A DNA stretch of 29,740 nucleotides, taken from assembly GCA_964437365.1 (NCBI GenBank), contig CAYTGM010000037.1, forward strand, positions 1 through 29,740, read 5' to 3'. The notes below the pieces were generated by a model, which worked only from the letters and a program-made list of their open reading frames with translations, was not told the origin of the DNA and searched no databases. A program made the translations under genes and the position numbers. Shown here piece by piece: positions 1 to 7,736 of the stretch. This DNA comes from CAYTGM01 sp964437365 (lineage in GTDB: Bacteria > Sumerlaeota > Sumerlaeia > SLMS01). How positions within the stretch are numbered: the stretch's first letter is position 1; each line of letters starts with the position of its first letter.

Positions 1-750
1 AGCTTTATCATCAAGTGTTGTGTAATCCAATTCTGTAATCTGATGATTTTCATCTATAACAGGATTGATGGAACCTTTTTTAGAATTCAAAAAGCTGCGT
101 ACGAAGAATACAAGTTGAGATTCTTTTCTTCCAACATACGAAGCCGTTTGCATAGTGAATACTTTTTTCCTGAAATTGAAGTCACCTGTACCATTAAAGT
201 GAAAACTATATATAATGTTATCCTGTTCCCAGTGATTGGTTGAGATTAATAATTGAGACGAATTAACTTTATCTGCCCGAAGGCCATTTCTTTCATCTGC
301 TGTTTCACTCCATACCACCTTAGAATTCTCATCAATTACGCAGCCCCTGTGCCCCTCCGATCCACAAGGTATTCCGCTTATGAACGTGAATTTCTCAAAT
401 CGATAGAAATCACTCACTTGACTGATTCCAGTTATTGAAGAGATACTCTTATATAAATCATTATCTAAATATAATTCATCCTTAAGAACCCGAATTGATA
501 ATGATGGAAAGGTTTCATCAACAAAGGAAACTAGAGCCTGCTCTTCATTGATAGGGAGGAGCTTCCAGAATTTTCGACTATCTCCAGATACCTCAAGAGT
601 CGATTTCACCTTACCTCGCTCAGGATAGAAGACTATAACAAGCTTATCAGACTTGATAGAATATGCATTGAGCATAAAACCATTTCCTATTGGAACGGCA
701 GTCGAATTCTCTCTCAATCGTAACCCAATTGGCAGGTCTTCAATAATCAT
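1..750 (-). CDS. Hypothetical protein, 3' end beyond the left edge
   Basis: Reading the minus strand from the ATG at 750 gives 250 codons without a stop up to the window edge, so the gene is partial at its C-terminus. A GAGGA Shine-Dalgarno-like sequence lies about seven bases upstream of the ATG. The N-terminus is MIIEDLPIGLRLRENS and no signal peptide is seen. The visible part is soluble, rich in Ser, Asp, Lys and aromatic residues, with several alternating hydrophobic segments (for example KLVIVFYPERG) that suggest beta structure. I do not recognise the family. It is divergent from the exported-protein gene at 967. The plus-strand frames in this stretch are short and have no convincing start. 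Codon use looks AT-richer than in the genes after 2100. That the gene is real is well supported by the length of the open frame; its function is unknown. Confidence 0.7.
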   Translation of the reverse strand, partial: MIIEDLPIGLRLRENSTAVPIGNGFMLNAYSIKSDKLVIVFYPERGKVKSTLEVSGDSRKFWKLLPINEEQALVSFVDETFPSLSIRVLKDELYLDNDLYKSISSITGISQVSDFYRFEKFTFISGIPCGSEGHRGCVIDENSKVVWSETADERNGLRADKVNSSQLLISTNHWEQDNIIYSFHFNGTGDFNFRKKVFTMQTASYVGRKESQLVFFVRSFLNSKKGSINPVIDENHQITELDYTTLDDKA

Positions 751-966
751 TTTGAGATCCTCAGATTAGTCTTCCTTTCGGCAATTCAACCAACTTAAGA
801 ACCGTGGATTGTGTGCGAAATCAATCGTAACTTTCTGAGATATAGCTGCAGCTTGGCCTCGAGTCAGATCGTTGACAGGCTCCGGCGATTACAGATTGAT
901 TTCTTAGAGGTTTGCTGTATTTACTAAGCAAAGCCAGACCAAACACGAAACAAAAGGTTCAATAGA

Positions 967-1737
967 ATGTATTTGAAGATAGTCTTTCTCTACGTTGCAA
1001 TGATAACAGCTCTTCATCTGCAACCGAATCAATTGCATGCAACTTCGCCAGACTCAAACATCGTTGAGAGATATAAAGAGTTGAGCGAACTATGGAACGA
1101 AGCGCTCCTTGATCAAGAATTAGTGTCGGTTCGATCTGGTTTTGAGTCCCTCTCTGAGAACTCAACAGATAAAGTCTATGCCTTAAGATCACTCTTCAAT
1201 ATAGCACAAATCGATGAGCGAATGAATCATGGTAAAGCGGCTGCAGATGGTTTTGAGAAAGTATTCTATACGTCACGGGAATTAGCAGAATCAGGAATAC
1301 CGGACCAGAAGAGGGCCAATACCATTGAAGTATATGGAGTGAGAGCTGCTCAAAGGGCGGCTGTTATCAGGATGCGTGATGGCGCAACGACTGCCAGCGT
1401 GGAGTTACTAAAGGCCTCTTCATCGTTCTATCCCGGAAGAGATGAAAACCTGATGGCGATTAATCGATTTTCGTCGTATTACAGTCGAGCTGAAGCTAGA
1501 GAAGTCATGGTTGGGTATTTGAGTTGGCTATCGAAAGAGAATGAAAGTGATCCACTGAAGTCCGAGCAAAAAGCGAAAATCATCGAAAACAGTTTGAATG
1601 CCTTGGTGAGGGCACATCGGGTAGATAATAAGCAAGGCCAAAGGATTCTAAGTCTTCTCGAAGCATTGCCGCCATCTATAGCAGACAATATGGACGATAA
1701 GAAGCTGAATGAGGCTCTGATCATAATGAGAAATTAG
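967..1737 (+). CDS. Hypothetical exported helical-repeat protein
   Basis: A 256-residue protein beginning with a probable Sec signal peptide: MYLK, a hydrophobic stretch, then a possible cleavage after the Ala of LHA near residue 25. The mature part is almost wholly helical with many Ala, Leu and Glu, and short segments such as ALRSLFNIAQIDERMNHGKA resemble TPR/SEL1-like helical hairpins, but no clear repeat register can be defined by eye. An AAAGG sequence lies about ten bases before the ATG. A weak -35-like TTGACA occurs at 872-877, with only a poor -10 match 17 bases later. It stands alone between a divergent gene and tRNA-Pro. Probably periplasmic or outer-membrane-associated; no function can be assigned. 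Confidence 0.7.
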   Translation: MYLKIVFLYVAMITALHLQPNQLHATSPDSNIVERYKELSELWNEALLDQELVSVRSGFESLSENSTDKVYALRSLFNIAQIDERMNHGKAAADGFEKVFYTSRELAESGIPDQKRANTIEVYGVRAAQRAAVIRMRDGATTASVELLKASSSFYPGRDENLMAINRFSSYYSRAEAREVMVGYLSWLSKENESDPLKSEQKAKIIENSLNALVRAHRVDNKQGQRILSLLEALPPSIADNMDDKKLNEALIIMRN

Positions 1738-1909
1738 AGGAATGGGATCATAATCAGCAAAATGCTGGAGAGTCATAGTAATACTCTGGCCATTGATCCG
1801 ATCCGAACTATTTATTAATAGCGAGCAATGATTGGATAAATCGAAAGAGATTAACCCGATGGCCAGGCCAACTTTTTGTGCATAAGTCTAGTAATATCAG
1901 TATTATAAA

Positions 1910-1986
1910 TGGTCGGGGTGACTGGATTTGAACCAGCGACCACTCGCCCCCCAGACGAGTGCGCTACCAGGCTGCGCTACACCCCG
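1910..1986 (-). tRNA. tRNA-Pro (anticodon GGG)
   Basis: The minus strand folds into a full cloverleaf. The acceptor stem CGGGGTG pairs with CACCCCG. The D-arm GCGC..GCGC carries the usual AGCCTGGTA loop. The anticodon stem CTCGT/GCGAG encloses loop CTGGGGG, giving anticodon GGG. The T-arm is GCTGG-TTCAAAT-CCAGT. The discriminator is A and the terminal CCA is encoded (1910-1912). The D-arm sequence TAGCGCAGCCTGGTAGCGCA is typical of bacterial tRNA-Pro. The length is 77 nt. Confidence 0.95.
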
Positions 1987-2155
1987 ACACAACAGAGGCA
2001 AACCACTTACCACCAGAACCCGCTAACGCAAGGCAAAGTTCTCCTTAAAGAAGAAAATATCGCAAAATCCCACCATGTGGCATGACCTTTCGCTTACTTA
2101 TCCCTGTAAGACACTAAGCGATCATCATTCGTAATTCACTGAAAAGGAGACAATC

Positions 2156-2710
2156 ATGGCTAGAATTCAACCCGTCACCGATAAAAATACCCCGGAAAAA
2201 TCAAAAGAGATGCTGGAAGAGGTGAAGAAAAAGACCGGAAAAGTCCCCAATATCCTCGCCACCATGGCACAGTCGCCAGCCACGCTTCAGTCGTACCTCG
2301 CCATCAGCGGAGCTAACAAAGGCGGAACTCTTGACGCTAAAACACGTGAGAAAATCGCCCTTGCCGTCAGCGAGGAAAACAACTGCGGCTATTGCCTGGC
2401 TGCCCACACGGCGATCGGCAAATCAGCAGGTCTCAGCGATGAAGAAGTAACGAGTGCTCGCAAAGGGGATGATGAAGATCCAAAGGTCCGCGAGGCTGTC
2501 ACCTTTGCCCGCTTTATTGTGAAGAATCGTGGTCATATCGGCGATGACGAGCTGAATGCCGTCCGCGATGCAGGTTTCTCCGACGCCGAAATTATTGAGA
2601 TTTTCAATAATGTGATGCAGTCGGTCTTTACCAACTATTTCAACCACCTCGCCGAAACCGATATCGACTTCCCCGCTGTTCCTGAATTAAAAGCGGAAGC
2701 GAAAGCATAA
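2156..2710 (+). CDS. Carboxymuconolactone decarboxylase family protein (AhpD-like)
   Basis: A 184-residue soluble protein of the AhpD/CMD superfamily. The catalytic signature is complete: Glu65, Cys77, Cys80 and His84 (NNCGYCLAAH) have the same 12-3-4 spacing as Glu118, Cys130, Cys133 and His137 of AhpD, so a thiol-disulfide peroxidase or reductase-like activity is likely. The N-terminal segment (PNILATMAQSPATLQSY) and the C-terminal helix (EIIEIFNNVMQSVFTNYFNHL) also fit the family. The start is set by a strong AAGGAG eight bases before the ATG. It is monocistronic, with a terminator 35 bases downstream. Probable role: peroxide or organic hydroperoxide defence; no AhpC is adjacent, so the physiological partner is unknown. 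Confidence 0.9.
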   Translation: MARIQPVTDKNTPEKSKEMLEEVKKKTGKVPNILATMAQSPATLQSYLAISGANKGGTLDAKTREKIALAVSEENNCGYCLAAHTAIGKSAGLSDEEVTSARKGDDEDPKVREAVTFARFIVKNRGHIGDDELNAVRDAGFSDAEIIEIFNNVMQSVFTNYFNHLAETDIDFPAVPELKAEAKA

Positions 2711-2744
2711 GGCCGTCATTGAACGACAAGAAGCACATCTCGAT

Positions 2745-2779
2745 CGCGGGCTTTCTAATGAAGGTCCGCGTTCCTTTTT
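2745..2779 (+). terminator. Rho-independent terminator
   Basis: CGCGGGCTTTC (2745-2755) can pair with GAAGGTCCGCG (2760-2770) around a TAAT tetraloop, 11 pairs with two G-T wobbles. It is followed by TTCCTTTTT. It closes the CMD-family gene and separates it from the operon at 2835. Confidence 0.75.
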
Positions 2780-2834
2780 CCGTCCGCACACTTTTCCGTG
2801 GACGTCCTCGTCCATCTCGTTATGGATACTCTCT

Positions 2835-3656
2835 ATGACTAAGACACTAAACCTTCTACTGACTTTGCCTCTTCTCCTTTGTTTCCTCGCCGCACCGGAA
2901 CTCCTCTATGCGCAGGGATCGACGACTTCGACCGACACCTCGACAAGTCCAACGCCGCGCGTTGTGAAGTTTCGCGCCATGGGTGATCTTCAGGTCGATG
3001 TCTGGCTCAACGGGGATCGGGCCGGCATTACACCTTTTAACAAGAAGCTGGTACCGGGGGAGTATCTACTGACAGCAATGGCAGAGGGAATTCAGCCGAT
3101 CTCTCAGGTATACACGGTAGAAGATAAAGACAATATGCTCGCCAATCTTCCTGTCGCTCCGCTCACTCAGGATAACTACGAGATCGTAAAGAAGTATATC
3201 GTTCAACTGACTCAGAAGCTTCCAGGGAACTCTCATCCTCTTATTATGGCGCTCTTTACTGCCATGGATTCTGAAGAAAAGTCTTACCTCTTTACTCAGA
3301 TCGATAAAGTCATTCAGGACGATCCTATTGTAAATATTATTCGCGCTCGATACTTTCTTGATATTGGTCGCGAAACAGAAGCACTGGAATTAACCGAAAA
3401 AAGCCTGGAAGAGTATCCCGAGCTGGCCTTTGCCTGGAGAACACACGCCATCGTGTTGTTACAGCAGGGTCGCTTTGACGAAGCTCTCGATGCCGCGAAC
3501 TATGCGGTGATTCTTGAGCCGAATGCCTGGCGCAATCTTCGTATCCGTGCCGTTGTCTATTCAAAGATAGGTGATTTAAGAAAAGGAACAAAAGACGCCG
3601 AGCGAGCCAGCGAAATCTTTGCTCAATTTCAGAAAAGCAACGAGAGAACCCAATGA
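2835..3656 (+). CDS. Exported PEGA-domain/TPR protein
   Basis: A 273-residue exported protein. The Sec signal peptide covers roughly residues 1-26 (hydrophobic core LLLTLPLLLCFLAAP, cleavage near YAQ). A PEGA-like beta module follows at about 44-108, with the typical V.V.LNGDRAGITPF and LVPGEYLLTA pattern. About residues 145-268 form TPR-like helical hairpins, clearest at RARYFLDIGRETEALELTEK, ALDAANYAVILEPNAW and RAVVYSKIGDLRKGTKDAER. PEGA domains are common in surface and envelope-associated proteins, so a periplasmic scaffold role is inferred. Its stop overlaps the next start (ATGA at 3653-3656), so the two proteins are probably made in a fixed ratio. First gene of a four-gene operon. Confidence 0.75.
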   Translation: MTKTLNLLLTLPLLLCFLAAPELLYAQGSTTSTDTSTSPTPRVVKFRAMGDLQVDVWLNGDRAGITPFNKKLVPGEYLLTAMAEGIQPISQVYTVEDKDNMLANLPVAPLTQDNYEIVKKYIVQLTQKLPGNSHPLIMALFTAMDSEEKSYLFTQIDKVIQDDPIVNIIRARYFLDIGRETEALELTEKSLEEYPELAFAWRTHAIVLLQQGRFDEALDAANYAVILEPNAWRNLRIRAVVYSKIGDLRKGTKDAERASEIFAQFQKSNERTQ

Positions 3657-4354
3657 TTGCCTTCTTCGTTCAGGACTATCGACGTGCCATCTATATGGCT
3701 AACTCATTCGGTGAGACCATGCGCACGGTGGATGGACCTTTCCGCGTGCTCATTTCTGATATAGGCGATACGGAAGCGCGCATCTTTACGGTTCCTGAGG
3801 CAAGCAAGGCCGCTTATGTGGCAGCTCGTATAGCACTTCGTCGTGGTGCTAAGACGCTTATTCCCATCAGTGAGACCTGGATCAGTTCAAAATTTCAGAG
3901 AGAACAGGAGATCGAGCTGGGAACCCTGGTTCCCGTGAATGCCGTCTGGAATCTTGAGAGCCTCGAGAAGCTGCTTCGCAATCTACCAGAATCCTGTGAA
4001 GAGTTTCCTTTCGACTATAAACAGATGATACCAGAGGAATCAACCTGGAGTGAGGAAGGAGAGCTGGCGGTTGGAACGCCTCCTTTTCTCATGAGGAACC
4101 CTTATCTGGCAAATGCGCTCTGGAAATCCCACAATATGATCGGTATAGATAAGCAGCTGTCTGGCTATGCTGAGGCGGCGGTAGAGACGGATACACGGCT
4201 TGTCCCGATCAGTTATGTGACCGCTCTCATCGAGAAAAGAAATCTGCGTGTTGAGCCTCCGGTGATCACCGAGAAAAGGTTTGAAGAACAGTTTCACGAA
4301 CTCTCCGAAGACCTCATCAAGCTGGAGAAAAAAGCCAGTAACGCATCACCATAG
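3653..4354 (+). CDS. Hypothetical protein, remote nucleoside-phosphorylase-like fold
   Basis: 233 residues, no signal peptide, translationally coupled to the preceding gene by a 4-base overlap. The order of elements resembles the MTA/SAH nucleosidase and purine nucleoside phosphorylase superfamily. A short strand pair (FRVLISDIGDTEARI) is followed by a helix (AAYVAARIALRRGAKTLIPI) where the family has the helix before its glycine-rich INIG segment. Next come IELGTLVPVNAVW, matching the usual vGDVVV strand, and a late AEAAVETDTRLVPISYVTALIE segment that resembles the ME-A..v....vP.l.iR.vSD region. The glycine-rich and catalytic Asp motifs are not conserved, so it is either a degenerate member or a false resemblance. 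This is inference only. Cytoplasmic location is likely, although its partner is exported. Confidence 0.55.
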   Translation: MIAFFVQDYRRAIYMANSFGETMRTVDGPFRVLISDIGDTEARIFTVPEASKAAYVAARIALRRGAKTLIPISETWISSKFQREQEIELGTLVPVNAVWNLESLEKLLRNLPESCEEFPFDYKQMIPEESTWSEEGELAVGTPPFLMRNPYLANALWKSHNMIGIDKQLSGYAEAAVETDTRLVPISYVTALIEKRNLRVEPPVITEKRFEEQFHELSEDLIKLEKKASNASP

Positions 4355-4386
4355 AATCTGCTGGGTCCACCTTCAGGAAGAGTTGC

Positions 4387-5478
4387 ATGTTTCGTTTTCA
4401 AACATTGAAAAAGAATCCTCTTCTTGTCTATTTCCTCAAAAAAGATTATGAGCCAAAGCACCTTCCACTGGTTCTCATCTATTTGATTTTGATCGGTCTG
4501 ATGGCTGGTCTGAGATACTTCTTTGCTGTCGGAAGGGTGGAACTGGTTGAGTTAATGATCGTAACATGGGTGGGGTTGGAGTTCATCATTACCTGGATGG
4601 TTGCCGACCATGTTTTCTCTGGATGGAATAAATGGAGAAAAAGAGGTGATGTGACGCAATTGGCCATAACGAGGCTGAAGGGAAAAGATATAACTCAGGC
4701 CGTCGTGGTTCAATGTTCAGCTCTTGCCGCAGTGATTATCCTCCCTGTCGTAGTTTTGGAGCTTTTTGTCAATCGATCGTATATAGAATCGAAACTCAAG
4801 GCGATCAGCTTTATTGGTGAGATCGACGTCTTCTATGCACTCTGGCTTTACTTTCCCGTGCTGGCACTTGCCGTTTTCCCTTCAGCGGCTGTTTGCGGTC
4901 TACTGTCATTGCGCAGTGTGTTGCAACATCAGGAAAAGAAGGAGAAGCTGGAAGGTGTCTGGTTTAGGACTCTCTACACAGTTGCAATGCAACTCTATCT
5001 TCTGGCTTTGAGCTCGCTCTGTGTTATATACGGATCTCGTGTTATAATTAATGTTGTGTTGAATTCCACTGGTGTCATGGACCGACCGATTGTGCTGGGC
5101 TTCATGGTTGCCTTTGGAGTCTATCTGGTCTGGTACTGCGTAAAGTTCATCCGAAAAGGGAAATTGGTTTCCTGGAAAGGTGTGCCCCTCTCCATGTTTC
5201 TCTGCGCTCTTGCTGGCTGTATTTTCATCGGTCTGTATCTTATTGATCTCTCACTTATTGGCTTGAGCGGCACGAACTTGCAAATGTCAGCCATCATGAT
5301 GATTCAGTTTACCACCGTTCAGTTGTTGTCCATTCTTTTCCCAGTGTCGCTTTATCTGGTAATTGCGGGTTGGAGTTTGAAATTCTACTGGTGTTGGCGG
5401 CTGTCACAGGATATAGAGAAAGCATGGGACAACGTGCTGCTCTTTGGTGAAGAAGAAACTCCCGAACAGGAGAGATAA
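4387..5478 (+). CDS. Multi-pass inner-membrane protein, permease-like
   Basis: 363 residues with about eight hydrophobic membrane segments, near residues 27-45, 55-75, 104-124, 145-170, 195-222, 230-255, 272-292 and 305-337. Between segments 2 and 3 a cytoplasmic loop carries WRKRGDVTQLAITRLKGKDI. This resembles the loop of ABC-2 type permeases, where a short amphipathic segment (typically LELLLATPLS) precedes the next membrane helix. No ATP-binding subunit is encoded in the window, so an ABC-2-like role is only a guess. A Shine-Dalgarno AGGAAGA precedes the ATG. The stop is separated by one base from the GNAT gene, consistent with an operon from 2835. Confidence 0.7.
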   Translation: MFRFQTLKKNPLLVYFLKKDYEPKHLPLVLIYLILIGLMAGLRYFFAVGRVELVELMIVTWVGLEFIITWMVADHVFSGWNKWRKRGDVTQLAITRLKGKDITQAVVVQCSALAAVIILPVVVLELFVNRSYIESKLKAISFIGEIDVFYALWLYFPVLALAVFPSAAVCGLLSLRSVLQHQEKKEKLEGVWFRTLYTVAMQLYLLALSSLCVIYGSRVIINVVLNSTGVMDRPIVLGFMVAFGVYLVWYCVKFIRKGKLVSWKGVPLSMFLCALAGCIFIGLYLIDLSLIGLSGTNLQMSAIMMIQFTTVQLLSILFPVSLYLVIAGWSLKFYWCWRLSQDIEKAWDNVLLFGEEETPEQER

Positions 5479-5479
5479 A

Positions 5480-5980
5480 ATGATTCGAATCGCAGAACAT
5501 GATGATCTATCCGTGATTGTTTCCATCTACAATGAAGCCGTTCAGCAGAAATACGCAACGGCTGATCTTGAACCTCTTTCCGTAGGATCAAAGCTTGAAT
5601 GGTTCCGCGAGCATGACCCCTCACACTATCCCATCTTTGTGAAAGTGGAAGAGGAAGAGGTGGTTGGGTGGTGTAGCCTGAGTCCATACCGTCAAGGTCG
5701 GCGAGCCCTTTACCATACCGCCGAGATCAGTTATTATGTATCTATACGAGCGCGAGGTCGTGGCATTGGGACAGAGCTGATCAAGCATGCGATCGATCGT
5801 TGTCCCGAGTTGGAAATTGACCATCTGTTTGCTATCATCCTGGACGCGAACGTTCGAAGTCGTCATTTGCTGGAGCGTTTTGGTTTCAAGGAGTGGGGAC
5901 ATTTACCGGAGATCGCTCTTATAGACGGTAAGCGAGTGGGGCAGTGGTATATGGGACGAAGTGTAAGGAAGGGCAGATAA
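5480..5980 (+). CDS. GNAT N-acetyltransferase, phosphinothricin acetyltransferase-like
   Basis: 166 residues from the ATG at 5480, chosen because AGGAGAG lies eight bases upstream and the ATG follows the previous stop by one base. An upstream in-frame ATG at 5444 lies inside the preceding gene. All GNAT elements are present. The N-terminal IYNEAV segment and WFREHDPSHYPIFV match the Pat/YncA group. The beta4 strand is VVGWCSLSPYR. Motif A is RGRGIGTELI at about 92-101, the acetyl-CoA pyrophosphate-binding Q/R-x-x-G-x-G/A loop. The C-terminal NVRSRHLLERFGFKEWGHL is also typical. The enzyme is expected to acetylate the amino group of an amino acid analogue or small amine; the substrate is unknown. 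Last gene of the 2835-5980 operon. Confidence 0.88.
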   Translation: MIRIAEHDDLSVIVSIYNEAVQQKYATADLEPLSVGSKLEWFREHDPSHYPIFVKVEEEEVVGWCSLSPYRQGRRALYHTAEISYYVSIRARGRGIGTELIKHAIDRCPELEIDHLFAIILDANVRSRHLLERFGFKEWGHLPEIALIDGKRVGQWYMGRSVRKGR

Positions 5981-6041
5981 GAATGTTTTTCCTGGGATCG
6001 CCGGTGTTCTGAGGCTCTCCGAAATGCGACGTTCTCACTTT

Positions 6042-6092
6042 GGACTGCGGCGGCCTTGACGCCGCTTTAAGCTTCGAGGCCCTGACTCGAAG
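6042..6092 (+). repeat. REP-like two-hairpin unit, copy 1
   Basis: Hairpin 1 (6042-6065) has core GCGGC..GCCGC around GGCCTTGAC and is preceded by GGACT. Hairpin 2 (6072-6092) is CTTCGAG-gccctga-CTCGAAG, a perfect 7-bp stem with a 7-nt loop. Six bases separate them. A second copy in opposite orientation is at 6242-6293, with compensatory changes in both stems. Confidence 0.7.
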
Positions 6093-6241
6093 TAGTATCA
6101 ACTTCCTATGAAACGCTGAGTGGATTTGATGGATGGTTAGATGAACTCTGGTTCCTGAAGAAGAAATGCGAGTAGACCGGGCATCACTCTGAGGTTCCGC
6201 CGGGACCAAAAACGATAGGACTTGATGAATAGATTGACTGT

Positions 6242-6293
6242 CGAGCCGTTAAGACCGGCTCGGGTGAAGGCTGCGTCAAGGCCGCAGCAGTCC
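6242..6293 (-). repeat. REP-like two-hairpin unit, copy 2 (inverted)
   Basis: Read on the minus strand, 6293-6270 matches copy 1 at 22 of 24 positions. The two differences (G to T and C to A) preserve pairing in the stem GCTGC/GCAGC. After seven bases comes CGAGCCG-gtcttaa-CGGCTCG (6262-6242), again a 7-bp stem with a 7-nt loop but a different stem sequence. The two units are arranged head to head across 149 intervening bases, like a BIME. Confidence 0.7.
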
Positions 6294-6482
6294 AAAATCT
6301 CCATCCTTGGGATAGCCCCTCCCCATCGGCCCAGTCCAGGTGTTGCCATTGACAGGATTTTATGTTTTCAAGGAAGCCTGAAACACTTCTTTACTCATTT
6401 TGAGGTATATCACAACGGTGCCGAATCGGCGTTCAGCGTCCTCGGGAGGTCGGTAAGGTTAGGCATCACCTCCGGGTGACGT

Positions 6483-6547
6483 ACGTCTGTCCGACGTCTT
6501 ATCTACGTCTTACCTATGACTTGAGACGTCCGTCAGACGTCGGGCAG
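6483..6547 (+). repeat. 11-bp phased ACGTC repeats
   Basis: Three adjacent 11-mers (ACGTCTGTCCG, ACGTCTTATCT, ACGTCTTACCT at 6483-6515) are followed by a 10-base degenerate unit and two more 11-mers (ACGTCCGTCAG, ACGTCGGGCAG at 6526-6547). ACGT also occurs at 6479. The outer units are partly inverted to each other: CTGTCCGACGTC can pair with GACGTCGGGCAG with one G-T pair. Confidence 0.65.
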
Positions 6548-6799
6548 TGGTCGACATGACCTGGGTGGTGCGGTGTGGAGTCGTGTCGTCAGGTTGTTGT
6601 CATGATTTCAACAGGGCTTTCTGTCCTCTTTGTCCATTTGTAAGCGATTGCGGATGGTAAAAAGGTTTAAGATTCCCTGTATCACGACCTGTTTTGCTTG
6701 CCTTGGCTAACTTTTTGCCCATATTCACGATCAGAAATGACAGGTGATGATAATATTCATCCATCACGCAAAACGTTAACTTTTGGGAGTTTACATCAA

Positions 6800-7570
6800 A
6801 TGAGCTATTCTGCTCTACGCCCCGATGGGGTTGCCCAGTACACGGCCGCACAGGCCTCCACAGATGAACGTCTGACCTATCTTAAGAAGGTATATGGTCT
6901 GACCTTCGTCGGAATTCTCTTTTTCGCGATTACAATCAGTCTGACCGTTGCTGGTGGTCTGGAAGCTATGGGACAAGTCGATAGCCTCTACATTCCACTT
7001 TTCACGGAGCTCTTTTATCTCTCCATGTGGCTTGGTCAGAGTTTCTTCATTCCACTCGCTCTCATCATTGGATCTTCTTTTCTCGTGCATAAAGTATCTA
7101 TGGTGAAAGGAGTCAACCTTGTCGGGTACTTCGGTTTCATCGGCCTGTGGTCTATTCTTACGGTTCCTCTAGTTATCTATGCACTTGGCGTAGGAGGCTT
7201 GGCCATTATTTTTCAGGCGGCGGGTCTGACAACCTTTGTATTCGGGGGACTGACCGGATATGTCTTAATCACCAGGAAAGATTTCAGCTTCATGGGCGGG
7301 TTTTTAACTGTCGGCCTCTTTCTAATCCTTGGAACCATCATTATGCTGGGGATCCTGAATCTTTTAGGGGTTCAAATGCCGACCTTCGTACAGGTTGCAA
7401 TTTCTATCTTCGTTGTTCTTCTCTTCTCGGGATACGTCCTTTATGACACGTCTCGCATCCTGCACCACTATGCGACTGATATGGTTGTACCTGCTGCACT
7501 TGCTCTTTCTGTAGATTTTATAATTCTCTTTAGACAGATTCTTTTTCTCCTGGCGATGAGCAGAGACTGA
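6800..7570 (+). CDS. Bax inhibitor-1 (BI-1/YccA) family membrane protein
   Basis: 256 residues with about seven membrane segments. The family signature is clear near the C-terminus: a segment ending GYVLYDTSRIL, then VPAALALSVDFIILFRQIL, matching the G.ilYDt..i and Aa.sLylDiinLF.~iL blocks with both aspartates implicated in the pH-sensing, calcium-leak function of bacterial YetJ. The N-terminal cytoplasmic tail (MSYSALRPDGVAQYTAAQAS) precedes the first helix. The start at 6800 is chosen because GGGAG lies 11 bases upstream and the tail fits the family; the in-frame ATG at 6698 would add 34 residues of repeat-region sequence. Monocistronic. Probable role: inner-membrane ion leak channel or interactor of membrane proteases. 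Confidence 0.9.
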   Translation: MSYSALRPDGVAQYTAAQASTDERLTYLKKVYGLTFVGILFFAITISLTVAGGLEAMGQVDSLYIPLFTELFYLSMWLGQSFFIPLALIIGSSFLVHKVSMVKGVNLVGYFGFIGLWSILTVPLVIYALGVGGLAIIFQAAGLTTFVFGGLTGYVLITRKDFSFMGGFLTVGLFLILGTIIMLGILNLLGVQMPTFVQVAISIFVVLLFSGYVLYDTSRILHHYATDMVVPAALALSVDFIILFRQILFLLAMSRD

Positions 7571-7608
7571 TCACCAAACTCCTCTCGTTCACGAAGAGTC
7601 ATTGAATT

Positions 7609-7640
7609 AGCCCCGCTTCTCTCTTTCGACAAGCGGGGCT
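7609..7640 (+). terminator. Probable terminator hairpin after the BI-1 gene
   Basis: AGCCCCGCTT (7609-7618) pairs perfectly with AAGCGGGGCT (7631-7640) around a 12-nt loop. No clear U-tract follows on the plus strand, so it may be a stability hairpin or a weak terminator. Confidence 0.5.
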
Positions 7641-7681
7641 CACCATATCCGGGGCGGGAAATGATTCTTGACCCAATTCGC

Positions 7682-7702
7682 GGCGGGACGCTGAATCCCG
7701 CC
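7682..7702 (+). other. 5' leader hairpin before the parvulin gene
   Basis: GGCGGGA-cgctgaa-TCCCGCC, a perfect 7-bp stem with a 7-nt loop, ends 34 bases before the ATG at 7737. Its geometry equals the second hairpin of the REP-like units at 6072-6092 and 6242-6262, but the neighbouring first hairpin is absent. Confidence 0.4.
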
Positions 7703-7736
7703 AGCATTCCAACACTTCAAAAAGGGCAGATGCACG

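Larger units (their letters stand above)
5981..6799. other. Gene-free, repeat-rich stretch
   Basis: About 820 bases between the GNAT operon and the BI-1 gene. It contains two inverted REP-like units (6042-6092 and 6242-6293), a block of 11-bp repeats (6483-6547), and further inverted sequences (GGAGGT at 6445-6450 with ACCTCC at 6468-6473, and CATGAC/GTCATG around 6555-6604). Open frames here are short, lack ribosome sites and run through the repeats. No tRNA, SRP RNA, RNase P RNA or transposase remnant was recognised. Confidence 0.6.

Noticed and set aside
43..438. Two short plus-strand frames at 43-243 and 253-438
   Set aside because: They lie opposite a continuous 250-codon minus-strand gene with a good ribosome site.
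5919..6479. Open frames on both strands across the REP-like units (5919-6209 minus, 6222-6479 plus)
   Set aside because: Both translate the repeat itself (KAASRP-QSK in each), lack ribosome sites, and one overlaps the GNAT gene. They are repeat-derived spurious frames.
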